From assembly GCA_019232645.1 (NCBI GenBank), contig JAFANO010000236.1, positions 1-9,108 of the forward strand: 9,108 nt of DNA, written 5' to 3'. Source of the stretch: Planctomycetaceae bacterium. GTDB taxonomy: Bacteria; Planctomycetota; Planctomycetia; Isosphaerales; Isosphaeraceae. The position numbers and the translations under genes were made by a program. Every line of letters begins with the position of its first letter. Position 1 is the stretch's first letter. Positions 1 to 5,759 of this stretch are shown here, in pieces. Under the pieces are notes generated by a model. It worked only from the letters and a program-made list of their open reading frames with translations. It did not search any database and was not told where the DNA came from.

Positions 1-142
1 TCCTCAGCGCGACCGCCTATCGGCCCTCGAGGGTTCCGCCTTCGGGAGGGGAGGCTCCGGTCTCGCAGCCGGAACGGATCGCAAGAGTCCCCAGGCGCAT
101 ACGAGGTCGCAATCTCGAGAATTTCCCCAAATTTCCTCCTGG

Positions 143-169
143 TTTACCTCGTGGATTACGCCCTATAAT
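143..169 (+). promoter_or_regulatory. probable sigma70-type promoter for the FHA gene pair
   Basis: A perfect -10 hexamer TATAAT lies at 164-169. A weaker -35 candidate, TTTACC (143-148, four of six consensus bases), sits 15 bases upstream, which is a short spacer. Transcription would begin near 176, almost on top of the ATG at 178. This argues that translation starts further down, at the ATG at 241. The -10 match is direct; promoter function is inferred. Confidence 0.5.
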
Positions 170-227
170 GGACCATAATGGGCCAGTGGGCGCTAAGAGA
201 CCCAAGGAAGGTTGATGGCTTCGGTCC

Positions 228-232
228 AGGAA
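228..232 (+). promoter_or_regulatory. ribosome binding site that decides the first FHA start
   Basis: AGGAA at 228-232 lies 8 bases before the ATG at 241. The in-frame ATG at 178 has no comparable site and falls at the predicted transcription start, so 241 is preferred. Confidence 0.5.
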
Positions 233-240
233 ACGCCAAT

Positions 241-795
241 ATGCCCGCACGCCTGGTGGCACTTGACGAGGGGCCCGACATCCTCCTGGACCGGCCGATG
301 ATCGTCGTGGGGCGCCACCCCCAGTGCGACGCTCGACTCGATTCACTGCGCGTTTCGCGCCACCATTGCTGCATGATTCAGGACAAAGATGAGGTCGTGG
401 TCCGCGATCTGGGCAGTACCAATGGGATCCGGATCAACGGCCAGCGCGTCGAGATGGGCCGGCTGCGGTCGGGAGATGAACTTTCGATCGCCCACATCCG
501 CTACCGCCTCGATACCGGGGTCGGGCATGAGGCGACGCTGGCCGATCACAACCACAACAAGGCGGAGGCGAACGACGCGCCTCCCGCCTCGCTCGTGCCT
601 GCGCCTCCACCCTCTCCCTCGCCGCTGGGGTCGAGCCCCTTCCTGGTGGCCTCCGCGAACGACAATCCGCTGGCGGCCGCCGTCCGCGAGCTCCTGCCGG
701 CGGGCGTGGCCGATCGCTGCCGGATCAAGGTCATCGTGGAGATGCACGACGAGAAAGAGGATGAGGGAGGCGCGGTGGAGAACCTCGACGCATGA
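241..795 (+). CDS. FHA domain protein (first of a tandem pair)
   Basis: This 184-residue protein carries one forkhead-associated domain, a fold that binds phosphothreonine peptides, usually downstream of Ser/Thr kinases. The domain fills residues 4-90 and shows the classic FHA blocks: VGR (G24, R25), SRHH (S39, R40, H42) and DLGSTNG (N61, G62). A linker rich in Pro, Ala and Ser follows (about 105-125), then a short C-terminal segment that ends acidic (EMHDEKEDEGG). No signal peptide or membrane segment is seen, so it is probably cytoplasmic. An upstream ATG at 178 would add 21 residues without family similarity; 241 begins just before the first FHA strand and has an AGGAA site. Its stop overlaps the start of the next FHA gene (ATGA at 792-795), so the two are probably translationally coupled. 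The phosphoprotein partner cannot be inferred. Confidence 0.9.
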   Translation: MPARLVALDEGPDILLDRPMIVVGRHPQCDARLDSLRVSRHHCCMIQDKDEVVVRDLGSTNGIRINGQRVEMGRLRSGDELSIAHIRYRLDTGVGHEATLADHNHNKAEANDAPPASLVPAPPPSPSPLGSSPFLVASANDNPLAAAVRELLPAGVADRCRIKVIVEMHDEKEDEGGAVENLDA

Positions 796-1121
796 CGGCG
801 CGACTCATCCCTTTGAAGGCGGGGACGGCCCCGTCGATCCCCTTGCAGCGGCCCGTCCTGTTGATCGGCCGACATCCCGAGTGCGACGTCCGTCTCGACC
901 TGTCGACGATCTCGCGCCGCCATTGCTGCGTGGCGCTGGCCTATGACCGTGTGATTGTCCGCGACCTCGGCAGCCGCAACGGGCTCCGCGTCGATGGCCG
1001 CCCGGTAGACGAGGCCCAACTCCATCCCGGAGATGAGATTGCGATCGGCCCCCTCCTGTTCCGGATGGAGGTCACGCCCGAGGCGGTCTCCCCACCGCCA
1101 GCCTCCCCCTCTCGCCCTTAG
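792..1121 (+). CDS. FHA domain protein (second of a tandem pair, C-terminus probably frameshifted)
   Basis: This 109-residue protein is almost entirely an FHA phosphothreonine-binding domain. It shows IGRHPECD (G26, R27), SRRHCC (S41, R42, H44) and DLGSRNG (N63, G64). These align closely with the upstream protein, including a shared His-Cys-Cys after the SRxH block, so the pair looks like a tandem duplication. The start ATG overlaps the preceding stop as ATGA. After the FHA domain the reading frame runs through a Pro/Ser-rich stretch and stops at 1119-1121. The next frame over stays open to 1204-1206 with strongly G/C third positions, suggesting the true protein is about 137 residues and a single base has been gained in the C-run at 1105-1109. 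It is still very likely a functional FHA module as read, since the domain is intact. Confidence 0.87.
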   Translation: MTARLIPLKAGTAPSIPLQRPVLLIGRHPECDVRLDLSTISRRHCCVALAYDRVIVRDLGSRNGLRVDGRPVDEAQLHPGDEIAIGPLLFRMEVTPEAVSPPPASPSRP

Positions 1122-1206
1122 CGCCGCGGGGCTCGCCGAGTCCCCCGCCCTCCAGGCGGACACGGACGACTTCGACAGCGACCCCTATCCCCTCGCGGAC
1201 TGCTGA
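1120..1206 (+). other. out-of-frame C-terminal tail of the second FHA protein
   Basis: In the frame one base ahead of the FHA gene, this stretch reads SAAGLAESPALQ followed by ADTDDFDSDPYPLADC and then TGA at 1204-1206. Of the 21 codons from 1141 to 1203, 20 end in G or C, the pattern of real genes here. Removing one C from the five-C run at 1105-1109 joins it to the FHA domain without a stop. The tail is acidic, with six aspartates in 16 residues. Either a sequencing or assembly error, a true frameshift mutation, or slippage on the C-run would explain it. Confidence 0.55.
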
Positions 1207-1370
1207 GCGCCCGGATGTCGTCCGGGCCCGAACCAGGGTCGCCCTCCACCCTGGCCCTCCCGATGCGTACCCATCCCACTCTGTTTGAGGAAGAACTTGA
1301 GTTTCAACCCACGGTTCGGCCGCGCGACCATACCCGACCAGATTGCCCGGTCGTCCCGGAGTCGACAGCG

Positions 1371-1400
1371 TTGACAGTGCTCTCGCCTCGCGCCTATAAT
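1371..1400 (+). promoter_or_regulatory. consensus sigma70 promoter of gapA-pgk
   Basis: TTGACA (1371-1376) and TATAAT (1395-1400) are both exact consensus hexamers, separated by 18 bases. Transcription would start around 1406-1408, giving a leader of roughly 100 bases before the gapA ATG. It is the best promoter in the window, and its strength suits a constitutively high glycolytic gene. Confidence 0.85.
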
Positions 1401-1494
1401 CCGCGAATTCGGTCTCTCGCCGCGATCGTACGCGCTGTCGGAGGGCACGAGGCCAGACCGAATTGATTGGGCTCGCGCAACTGCTCGAAATGTC

Positions 1495-1499
1495 AGGAG
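1495..1499 (+). promoter_or_regulatory. ribosome binding site that decides the gapA start
   Basis: AGGAG at 1495-1499 lies 8 bases before ATG 1508. It rules out the longer reading from 1463, which would add 15 residues before the canonical GAPDH N-terminus. Confidence 0.85.
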
Positions 1500-1507
1500 T
1501 GGGATAT

Positions 1508-2515
1508 ATGGCCGTTCGAGTTGGCATCAATGGTTTTGGCCGGATTGGCCGGTTGGTCTTCCGCGTGTTGGCGGAGCGGCCCGATGACTTCGAAGTCGTC
1601 GCGATCAACGACCTCTCCGATGCCAAGCACCTGGCGTTGCTCCTGAAGTACGACAGCGTCCACGGCAAGTTCAAGGGGACGGTCGAGGCGGGCGAGCAAT
1701 CGCTGATCGTCAACGGCAAGAAGATCCGGATCACGACCGAGAAGGATCCGGCCAACCTGCCGTGGAAGGCGCTGGAGTGCCAGGTGGCCCTGGAGTCGAC
1801 CGGCATCTTCACCAACAAGGCTGCCTTGCAGAAGCACATCGACGCCGGTGCCCAGCGCGTCATCCTCAGCGCGCCGCCCAAGGACAAGCTCGACGCCACG
1901 ATCGTCCTGGGCGTCAACGACCACACCCTCAAGCCGACCGACCGGATCGTCTCCAACGCCTCGTGCACGACCAACTGCCTGGCGCCGATGGCCAAGGTCC
2001 TCCACGAGTCGTTCGGCATCGAGAAGGGGCTGATGACGACCTGCCACGCCTACACCAACGACCAGCGCGTGGCCGACCAGATCCACTCCGACCCCTACCG
2101 CGCCCGGTCCGCCGCGACCAACATCATCCCCTCGACCACCGGCGCGGCCAAGGCCGTCGGCGAGGTCATCCCCGACCTCAACGGCAAGCTGACCGGCTAC
2201 GCGCTGCGCGTCCCCGTCCCCGACGGCAGCATCACCGACCTGACCTCGCTGCTGAAGCGCAACGTCACCAAGGACGAAGTCAATGGCGCGATGAAGGCCG
2301 CCGCCGAGGGGCCGCTCAAGGGGATCCTTCAGTACGCGGCCGAACCGCTCGTCTCCAGCGACATCATCGGCAACCCCAACTCCAGCATCTTCATGGCCGA
2401 CTGGACCCTGGTGATGCAGGGCAACATGGTCAAGACCGTCGCCTGGTACGACAACGAGTGGGGCTATTCGTGCCGGACCGCCGAGCTGATCACGAAGCTC
2501 GCCCAGCTCGGCTGA
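1508..2515 (+). CDS. gapA: type I glyceraldehyde-3-phosphate dehydrogenase
   Basis: GAPDH converts glyceraldehyde 3-phosphate, phosphate and NAD+ to 1,3-bisphosphoglycerate in the cytoplasm, reversibly. The protein is 335 residues, the normal length. The Rossmann motif [13 protein letters not shown] occupies residues 3-15 and the catalytic block SNASCTTNC spans 149-157, with nucleophile Cys153 and partner His180 (CHAYTNDQ). The C-terminus carries WYDNEWGYS. Asp35 in NDLSD favours NAD over NADP by family knowledge. The nearby loop that usually reads LP in NAD-specific enzymes is QI here (191-192), so cofactor choice is not fully settled. The start is fixed by AGGAG 8 bases upstream and by the family N-terminus. 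It lies behind a consensus promoter and 118 bases ahead of pgk, whose enzyme uses its product. Confidence 0.98.
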   Translation: MAVRVGINGFGRIGRLVFRVLAERPDDFEVVAINDLSDAKHLALLLKYDSVHGKFKGTVEAGEQSLIVNGKKIRITTEKDPANLPWKALECQVALESTGIFTNKAALQKHIDAGAQRVILSAPPKDKLDATIVLGVNDHTLKPTDRIVSNASCTTNCLAPMAKVLHESFGIEKGLMTTCHAYTNDQRVADQIHSDPYRARSAATNIIPSTTGAAKAVGEVIPDLNGKLTGYALRVPVPDGSITDLTSLLKRNVTKDEVNGAMKAAAEGPLKGILQYAAEPLVSSDIIGNPNSSIFMADWTLVMQGNMVKTVAWYDNEWGYSCRTAELITKLAQLG

Positions 2516-2529
2516 TGAGGTAGGTGGTT

Positions 2530-2577
2530 GATGCCCGATGACGGTGGGCCGAGGTCCGTCCCCCGCCCTCGGGCATC
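2530..2577 (+). promoter_or_regulatory. intergenic stem-loop between gapA and pgk
   Basis: GATGCCCGA (2530-2538) and TCGGGCATC (2569-2577) are exact inverted complements, nine base pairs around a 30-base loop. The loop can pair further, GACGG (2540-2544) with CCGTC (2556-2560). No T-run follows, so this is not a simple intrinsic terminator. A role in mRNA processing, 3' protection of the gapA message, or partial attenuation is inferred only. The structure also includes the spurious ATG at 2538, supporting a non-coding reading. Confidence 0.5.
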
Positions 2578-2620
2578 CGACGTCAGCGACGTTGCGCATC
2601 TCCCATCGACATCCAAGAAC

Positions 2621-2625
2621 GAGGA
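2621..2625 (+). promoter_or_regulatory. ribosome binding site that decides the pgk TTG start
   Basis: GAGGA at 2621-2625 lies 8 bases before TTG 2634, which begins the family-typical N-terminus. The only upstream in-frame ATG, at 2538, has no such site at good spacing and lies in the intergenic hairpin. Confidence 0.75.
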
Positions 2626-2633
2626 TCACGACG

Positions 2634-3824
2634 TTGCCCAAGCAGACGATCCGCGACCTGGAGCTGTCGGGTCGCAAGGTGCTGGTCCGGGTCGACTTCA
2701 ACGTCCCCCAGACCAAGGACGGCGAGGTCTCCGACGATCGCCGGATCCGCTCGGCGCTGCCGACCCTGAACTACGCGCTGGAGCACGGGGCGAGCCTCAT
2801 CCTGGTCAGCCACCTCGGCCGACCCACCGGCAAGCCCGAGGAAGACAAGCTGTTCCGGATGGATCGCGTGGCCGCCCGGCTCCAGGAGCTCCTGGGTCGG
2901 CCCGTGGTCAAGGCCAACGACACGGTCGGCCCCGATGCGCAAGCGGCCTGCGCCGCGCTGCGGCCGGGGGGCGTGGTCTTGCTCGAGAACGTCCGGTTCA
3001 ACTCCGGCGAGAAGAAGGGCGACAAGAAGTTCGCCGCGCAACTGGCCGGGCTGGCCGACGCCTACGTCAATGATGCCTTCGGGACCTGCCACCGCGACGA
3101 GGCCTCGATGGTCGCCGTCCCCGAGTGCTTCCCCCCCGAACGCCGGGCTATCGGCTTCCTGGTCGAGAAGGAGCTCCAGGTCCTCGAGGCCCTCCTCAGC
3201 CAGCCCAAGAAGCCGATGATCGCGGTGATGGGCGGCGCCAAGGTCTCCGACAAGATCTTGGTCATCGAGAACCTCCTGCCCAAGGTCGATCAGCTCCTGA
3301 TCGGCGGGGCGATGACCTACACGTTCCTCAAGGCGCAGGGGCATTCGACCGGCAAGAGCCGGGTCGAGGCCGACCGGCTCGACGAGGCCAAGCACCTGCT
3401 CGAACTGGCCGGCGCCAAGCTGGTGCTCCCCCAGGACCACCTGGTGGCCACCTCGCTCGAGCCCTCGGCCGAGACGAAGGTCGTGGAGGGCTCGGACATC
3501 CCCGAGGGCTGGTTGGGGCTCGACATCGGCCCGAAGACCGCCGACGCCTACGCCGCGAGGATCCGCGGGGCGAAGACCGTCGTCTGGAACGGCCCGGTGG
3601 GCAAGTTCGAGGACGAGCCATACCGCCAGGGCACGCTCAAGATCGCGCAGGCCCTGGCCGAGTCACCGGCCGTGACCGCCGTCGGCGGGGGCGAGACGGC
3701 CGAGGCGGTCGAGGAATTCGGCTTGGCCGACCAGGTTTCCCACGTCTCCACGGGCGGCGGCGCCTTCCTCGAATCGCTCGAAGGAAAGTCTTTCAATTCC
3801 CTGAAGGTCATTCCCGATAAATAA
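2634..3824 (+). CDS. pgk: phosphoglycerate kinase
   Basis: Pgk transfers phosphate from 1,3-bisphosphoglycerate to ADP, giving 3-phosphoglycerate and ATP, the step after GAPDH. Read from TTG 2634 it is 396 residues, the usual size; the ATG at 2538 would add 32 residues unlike any Pgk N-terminus. In order the sequence shows RVDFNVP (19-25), SHLGRPTGKPEE, LLENVRFNSGEKK, NDAFGTCHRDEAS, the hinge-side GGAKVSDKI, WLGLDIGPKT, VVWNGPVGKFE and the nucleotide-binding GGGETAEAV near the C-terminus. The GGGET turn is GGGD in many relatives, a mild variation. Pgk lies 118 bases after gapA with no promoter seen between, so cotranscription from the gapA promoter is likely. A GC-rich stem-loop follows the stop codon. 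Confidence 0.97.
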   Translation: MPKQTIRDLELSGRKVLVRVDFNVPQTKDGEVSDDRRIRSALPTLNYALEHGASLILVSHLGRPTGKPEEDKLFRMDRVAARLQELLGRPVVKANDTVGPDAQAACAALRPGGVVLLENVRFNSGEKKGDKKFAAQLAGLADAYVNDAFGTCHRDEASMVAVPECFPPERRAIGFLVEKELQVLEALLSQPKKPMIAVMGGAKVSDKILVIENLLPKVDQLLIGGAMTYTFLKAQGHSTGKSRVEADRLDEAKHLLELAGAKLVLPQDHLVATSLEPSAETKVVEGSDIPEGWLGLDIGPKTADAYAARIRGAKTVVWNGPVGKFEDEPYRQGTLKIAQALAESPAVTAVGGGETAEAVEEFGLADQVSHVSTGGGAFLESLEGKSFNSLKVIPDK

Positions 3825-3831
3825 TTCGAGA

Positions 3832-3859
3832 GGCCGGCCGCCCTCGGGGGCGGCCGGCC
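3832..3859 (+). terminator. GC-rich stem-loop after pgk, probable terminator
   Basis: GGCCGGCCGCCC (3832-3843) and GGGCGGCCGGCC (3848-3859) form a perfect 12-base-pair stem with loop TCGG, starting 7 bases after the pgk stop. No T-tract follows, so termination may be of the L-shaped (hairpin without U-tract) kind described in some GC-rich bacteria, or the hairpin may protect the 3' end. Confidence 0.75.
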
Positions 3860-3915
3860 CCGCTCGAGCGAATCGCCCCGAGACGGGGGAGAAGGCGAAC
3901 GATATCGGTCAACGA

Positions 3916-3935
3916 CCGTCGCCTGAAGGCGACGG
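3916..3935. repeat. palindromic repeat, copy 1
   Basis: CCGTCGCCTGAAGGCGACGG is a perfect 8-base-pair hairpin with a TGAA loop. It is identical to the copy at 4235-4254. It resembles the short dispersed palindromes (REP-like elements) of many bacterial genomes; two copies within 340 bases support a repeat rather than chance. It is preceded by another small hairpin, CGGTC-AAC-GACCG (3906-3918), which overlaps it. Confidence 0.7.
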
Positions 3936-4234
3936 CTTGTAGAAGGGCTACTACGACGCAAGCGTTGACTAGAGGGCCCCGCCGCTCCGGCACTGCGGGG
4001 CAGGCGCGCAGCAGGCTACAAGGACTCTGCGGATGCTTCTCCAGTCCCGGACCCTCCTGGCCGCGCCCAAGCCGACGACGCCTCAAGCGTCTAAGCCCGC
4101 TGCGCCACCTCGAGGAGAGGAGACGGGCGCCCGACCCGGCCGGATGTCGGCGGCTTTCGGGCATTCCTTCGACCTCGTCGGGAGACGCGTCGGTTTCCTG
4201 TTCATCCTCGATTCTCGGGAGGACGGCGCTTCCC

Positions 4235-4254
4235 CCGTCGCCTGAAGGCGACGG
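4235..4254. repeat. palindromic repeat, copy 2
   Basis: Exact second copy of the 20-base palindrome at 3916-3935: CCGTCGCC, loop TGAA, GGCGACGG. It ends about 70 bases before the preferred rpe start, so it would lie in the rpe leader if transcription starts upstream of it. The flanking sequence is not shared with copy 1, so the mobile or repeated unit is little more than the hairpin itself. Confidence 0.7.
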
Positions 4255-4323
4255 TCCCCGCGCCGGATTCTTATGGCGGAGGAAACCCCCTCAGCGGTGA
4301 CGCGTGAGGCCCGTCTGCATCTA

Positions 4324-4995
4324 ATGAACGCGGCCGAACCGCCGCTCATCACGCCGTCGCTCTTGAATTGCGACTTCGCGCGGATGGCCGAGGAACTCGA
4401 CGCGCTGAAGCGGGCCGGCGCCCTCGCCGTCCACCTCGACGTGATGGACGGGCATTTCGTGCCCAACCTCAGCTACGGCGCTCCTGTGATCGCCGATTGG
4501 CGCAAGTGGACCGGGTTCCCATTCGATACCCACTTGATGATCTCCGAGCCGGCGCGGTATGTTGACGATTTCATCCGCGCCGGCTGCGACGTGATCATCT
4601 TCCACATCGAAGTGGTCCCCGAACCGGTCCCCCTGCTCCGCCGGATTCGCGACGCGGGCTGCCAGGCCGCGCTCTCCCTCAACCCCCCCACTCCGTTTTC
4701 GGCGATCGAGCCCTACCTGGAAGAAATGGATGCCGTGCTGGTCATGAGCGTGATGCCCGGCTTCGGCGGCCAGAAATTCGAGGCCGAGGTGCTCGAAAAG
4801 GTGCGCGCGGCGCGGGCGGCGCGACCCGGGCTGCGGGTCTCGATCGACGGCGGGATCAACCCCTCGACGGCGGGTGCCGCCGTGGCGGCCGGGGCGACGC
4901 AGTTGGTCGCCGGCTCGGCGATTTTCCGCAACGATGGCAACTACGCGGCGGCCCTGGTCGAGTTGACGCAGGCCGCCCGCCGCGGGAGCGCATGA
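4324..4995 (+). CDS. rpe: ribulose-phosphate 3-epimerase
   Basis: Rpe interconverts D-ribulose 5-phosphate and D-xylulose 5-phosphate in the pentose phosphate (and Calvin) pathway, using a metal in a TIM barrel. The 223-residue reading shows the family motifs: TPSLLNCDF (Ser12), HLDVMDGHFVPN (metal-site His37 and Asp39), DTHLMI (His70), SLNPPTP, VMSVMPGFGGQ and SIDGGIN (catalytic Asp175). The start is uncertain. ATG 4273 and GTG 4297 are in frame; GGAGG at 4278-4282 could serve GTG 4297 at long spacing, while ATG 4324 best matches family length and N-terminus but has only GAGG 14 bases upstream. The pseudophosphatase gene follows after 42 bases in the same frame, suggesting cotranscription. 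Confidence 0.95.
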   Translation: MNAAEPPLITPSLLNCDFARMAEELDALKRAGALAVHLDVMDGHFVPNLSYGAPVIADWRKWTGFPFDTHLMISEPARYVDDFIRAGCDVIIFHIEVVPEPVPLLRRIRDAGCQAALSLNPPTPFSAIEPYLEEMDAVLVMSVMPGFGGQKFEAEVLEKVRAARAARPGLRVSIDGGINPSTAGAAVAAGATQLVAGSAIFRNDGNYAAALVELTQAARRGSA

Positions 4996-5037
4996 GGTGG
5001 TGGCCACGGCCTCCACGGCCCGGCCCAGGCCCTTCGA

Positions 5038-5631
5038 ATGACCCAGGTCGTCCTGATCCGACCCGGCGCGACCGTCTACGACGAGCAGAATCGGGTCCAA
5101 GGTACCCTCGATGTCCCCTTGAGCGATCGCGGTCGCGCCGAGGTCGCCCAGCTCGCCGCGACCCTCTCCGAGCCCCGCGCCGGCATCACCCTGGCGGCAC
5201 TCTACTGCGGACCCGGCGAGAGCGTCCTCCGGACCGCCGAGGCCGTCGGCAAGGCGCTCGGCCTCCGGCCCAAGCGGATCGACGACCTCCGCAACCTCGA
5301 CCAGGGGCTCTGGCAGGGGCTCCAGTTCAGCGAGATCAAGCGGCGGAACATGAAAGTCTTCCGCCAGTGGCTCGAGGATCCGGCCACGGTCTGCCCGCCG
5401 CTGGGCGAGACCATCGGCGGTGCCATGGAACGGATCAAGGCGGTGCTCCGGCCCCTGATCCGCCGCCACCAGGACGAGTCCCTCGGCCTGGTCGTCGCCG
5501 AGCCGATCGCCCAGTTGATCGCCTGCTATCTCCGGCGCGAGCCCCACGTCCAGCTCGATGACGACGTCCCCACCGGCGGCTTCGAGCGGATCGAAATCAA
5601 CCCCGAACCGGGCCGCAACGGCCACATCTGA
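5038..5631 (+). CDS. histidine phosphatase superfamily protein, catalytically degenerate
   Basis: This 197-residue protein has the outline of the phosphoglycerate mutase/histidine phosphatase fold: LIRPGAT at 6-12 (family LIRHGET), VQGTLDVPLSDRGRAEV, LRTAEAVGKALGL, LRNLDQGLWQGL, PLGETIGGAMERI and a C-terminal strand LGLVVAEPIAQL. In active enzymes the first block carries the phosphorylated His and the last a second His (often SHG); here they are Pro9 and Glu. The usual second Arg before TAEA is also displaced (Ser by hand alignment), and Glu in GxWEG is Gln. Arg8 remains. It is therefore predicted not to act by the standard phosphohistidine mechanism, and may be a pseudoenzyme that binds a ligand or partner. 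It lies 42 bases after rpe, with strong G/C third positions, so it looks maintained rather than decaying. An AGG 8 bases upstream is a weak ribosome site. Confidence 0.85.
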   Translation: MTQVVLIRPGATVYDEQNRVQGTLDVPLSDRGRAEVAQLAATLSEPRAGITLAALYCGPGESVLRTAEAVGKALGLRPKRIDDLRNLDQGLWQGLQFSEIKRRNMKVFRQWLEDPATVCPPLGETIGGAMERIKAVLRPLIRRHQDESLGLVVAEPIAQLIACYLRREPHVQLDDDVPTGGFERIEINPEPGRNGHI

Positions 5632-5635
5632 TTAC

Positions 5636-5728
5636 GGGTTCCAGGCATTTCATCCGCCCTGTCTGCTGATTTGAAATTTGAAATCTCGAATTTGAAATCC
5701 GAACGGGGCGCACAAGAGATCTGGAATG
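5636..5728 (+). repeat. 93-base dispersed intergenic repeat, copy 1
   Basis: The stretch matches the reverse complement of 7601-7693 without gaps at 77 of 93 positions (hand count). The core 5661-5687 matches at 26 of 27. It begins 4 bases after the pseudophosphatase stop and ends 31 bases before accD. It contains three TTTGAAAT units and short near-terminal inverted repeats, TTCCAG (5639-5644) and CTGGAA (5721-5726). It is clearly more AT-rich than the flanking genes. No protein is encoded. Confidence 0.8.
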
Positions 5729-5759
5729 CGTATGATTCCGCCGAATTCAGGAGGGGACC

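Larger units (their letters stand above)
1207..1507. other. intergenic region and 5' leader of gapA
   Basis: About 300 bases without a convincing gene. A short ATG-initiated frame at 1215-1466 has no recognisable domain and runs across the gapA promoter. The stretch contains a consensus promoter at 1371-1400, a predicted leader of about 100 bases, and the gapA ribosome binding site. No riboswitch or strong hairpin was recognised in the leader. Confidence 0.6.
3861..4323. other. roughly 460-base intergenic region with palindromic repeats
   Basis: No convincing gene is present on either strand; short frames such as 4033-4245 lack any domain and have a composition unlike the neighbouring genes. 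The stretch holds two identical 20-base hairpins (3916-3935 and 4235-4254), a smaller stem GCCCCGC/GCGGGGC (3976-3982 with 3995-4001), and the inverted pair CTTGTAG (3936-3942) and CTACAAG (4016-4022). The first hairpin together with these pairs gives a folded-looking block at about 3906-4022. No good promoter for rpe was found. Confidence 0.55.

Noticed and set aside
178..240. ATG 178 as the start of the first FHA gene
   Set aside because: It sits at the predicted transcription start, has no ribosome binding site, and adds 21 residues unrelated to the FHA domain; ATG 241 has AGGAA at good spacing.
1215..1466. 83-codon plus-strand frame before gapA
   Set aside because: No recognisable domain, it crosses the consensus gapA promoter, and codon third positions are not convincingly gene-like.
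1493..2716. 407-codon minus-strand frame opposite gapA
   Set aside because: It mirrors the gapA coding sequence; long antisense frames are expected in GC-rich genes, and its composition is a Gly/Val/Asp-rich shadow.
2583..3440. 285-codon minus-strand frame opposite pgk
   Set aside because: Antisense shadow of a well-defined pgk with no domain of its own.
3965..3993. TTGACT as a -35 element of an rpe promoter
   Set aside because: No acceptable -10 hexamer lies 16-18 bases downstream; the sequence there is GC-rich.
4033..4245. 70-codon frame in the pgk-rpe gap
   Set aside because: No domain, and it runs into the second palindromic repeat; no ribosome binding site seen.
4992..5561. 189-codon frame overlapping the rpe stop as ATGA
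   Set aside because: Pro/Arg-rich translation typical of an out-of-frame reading; the overlapping frame from 5038 shows histidine-phosphatase fold motifs.
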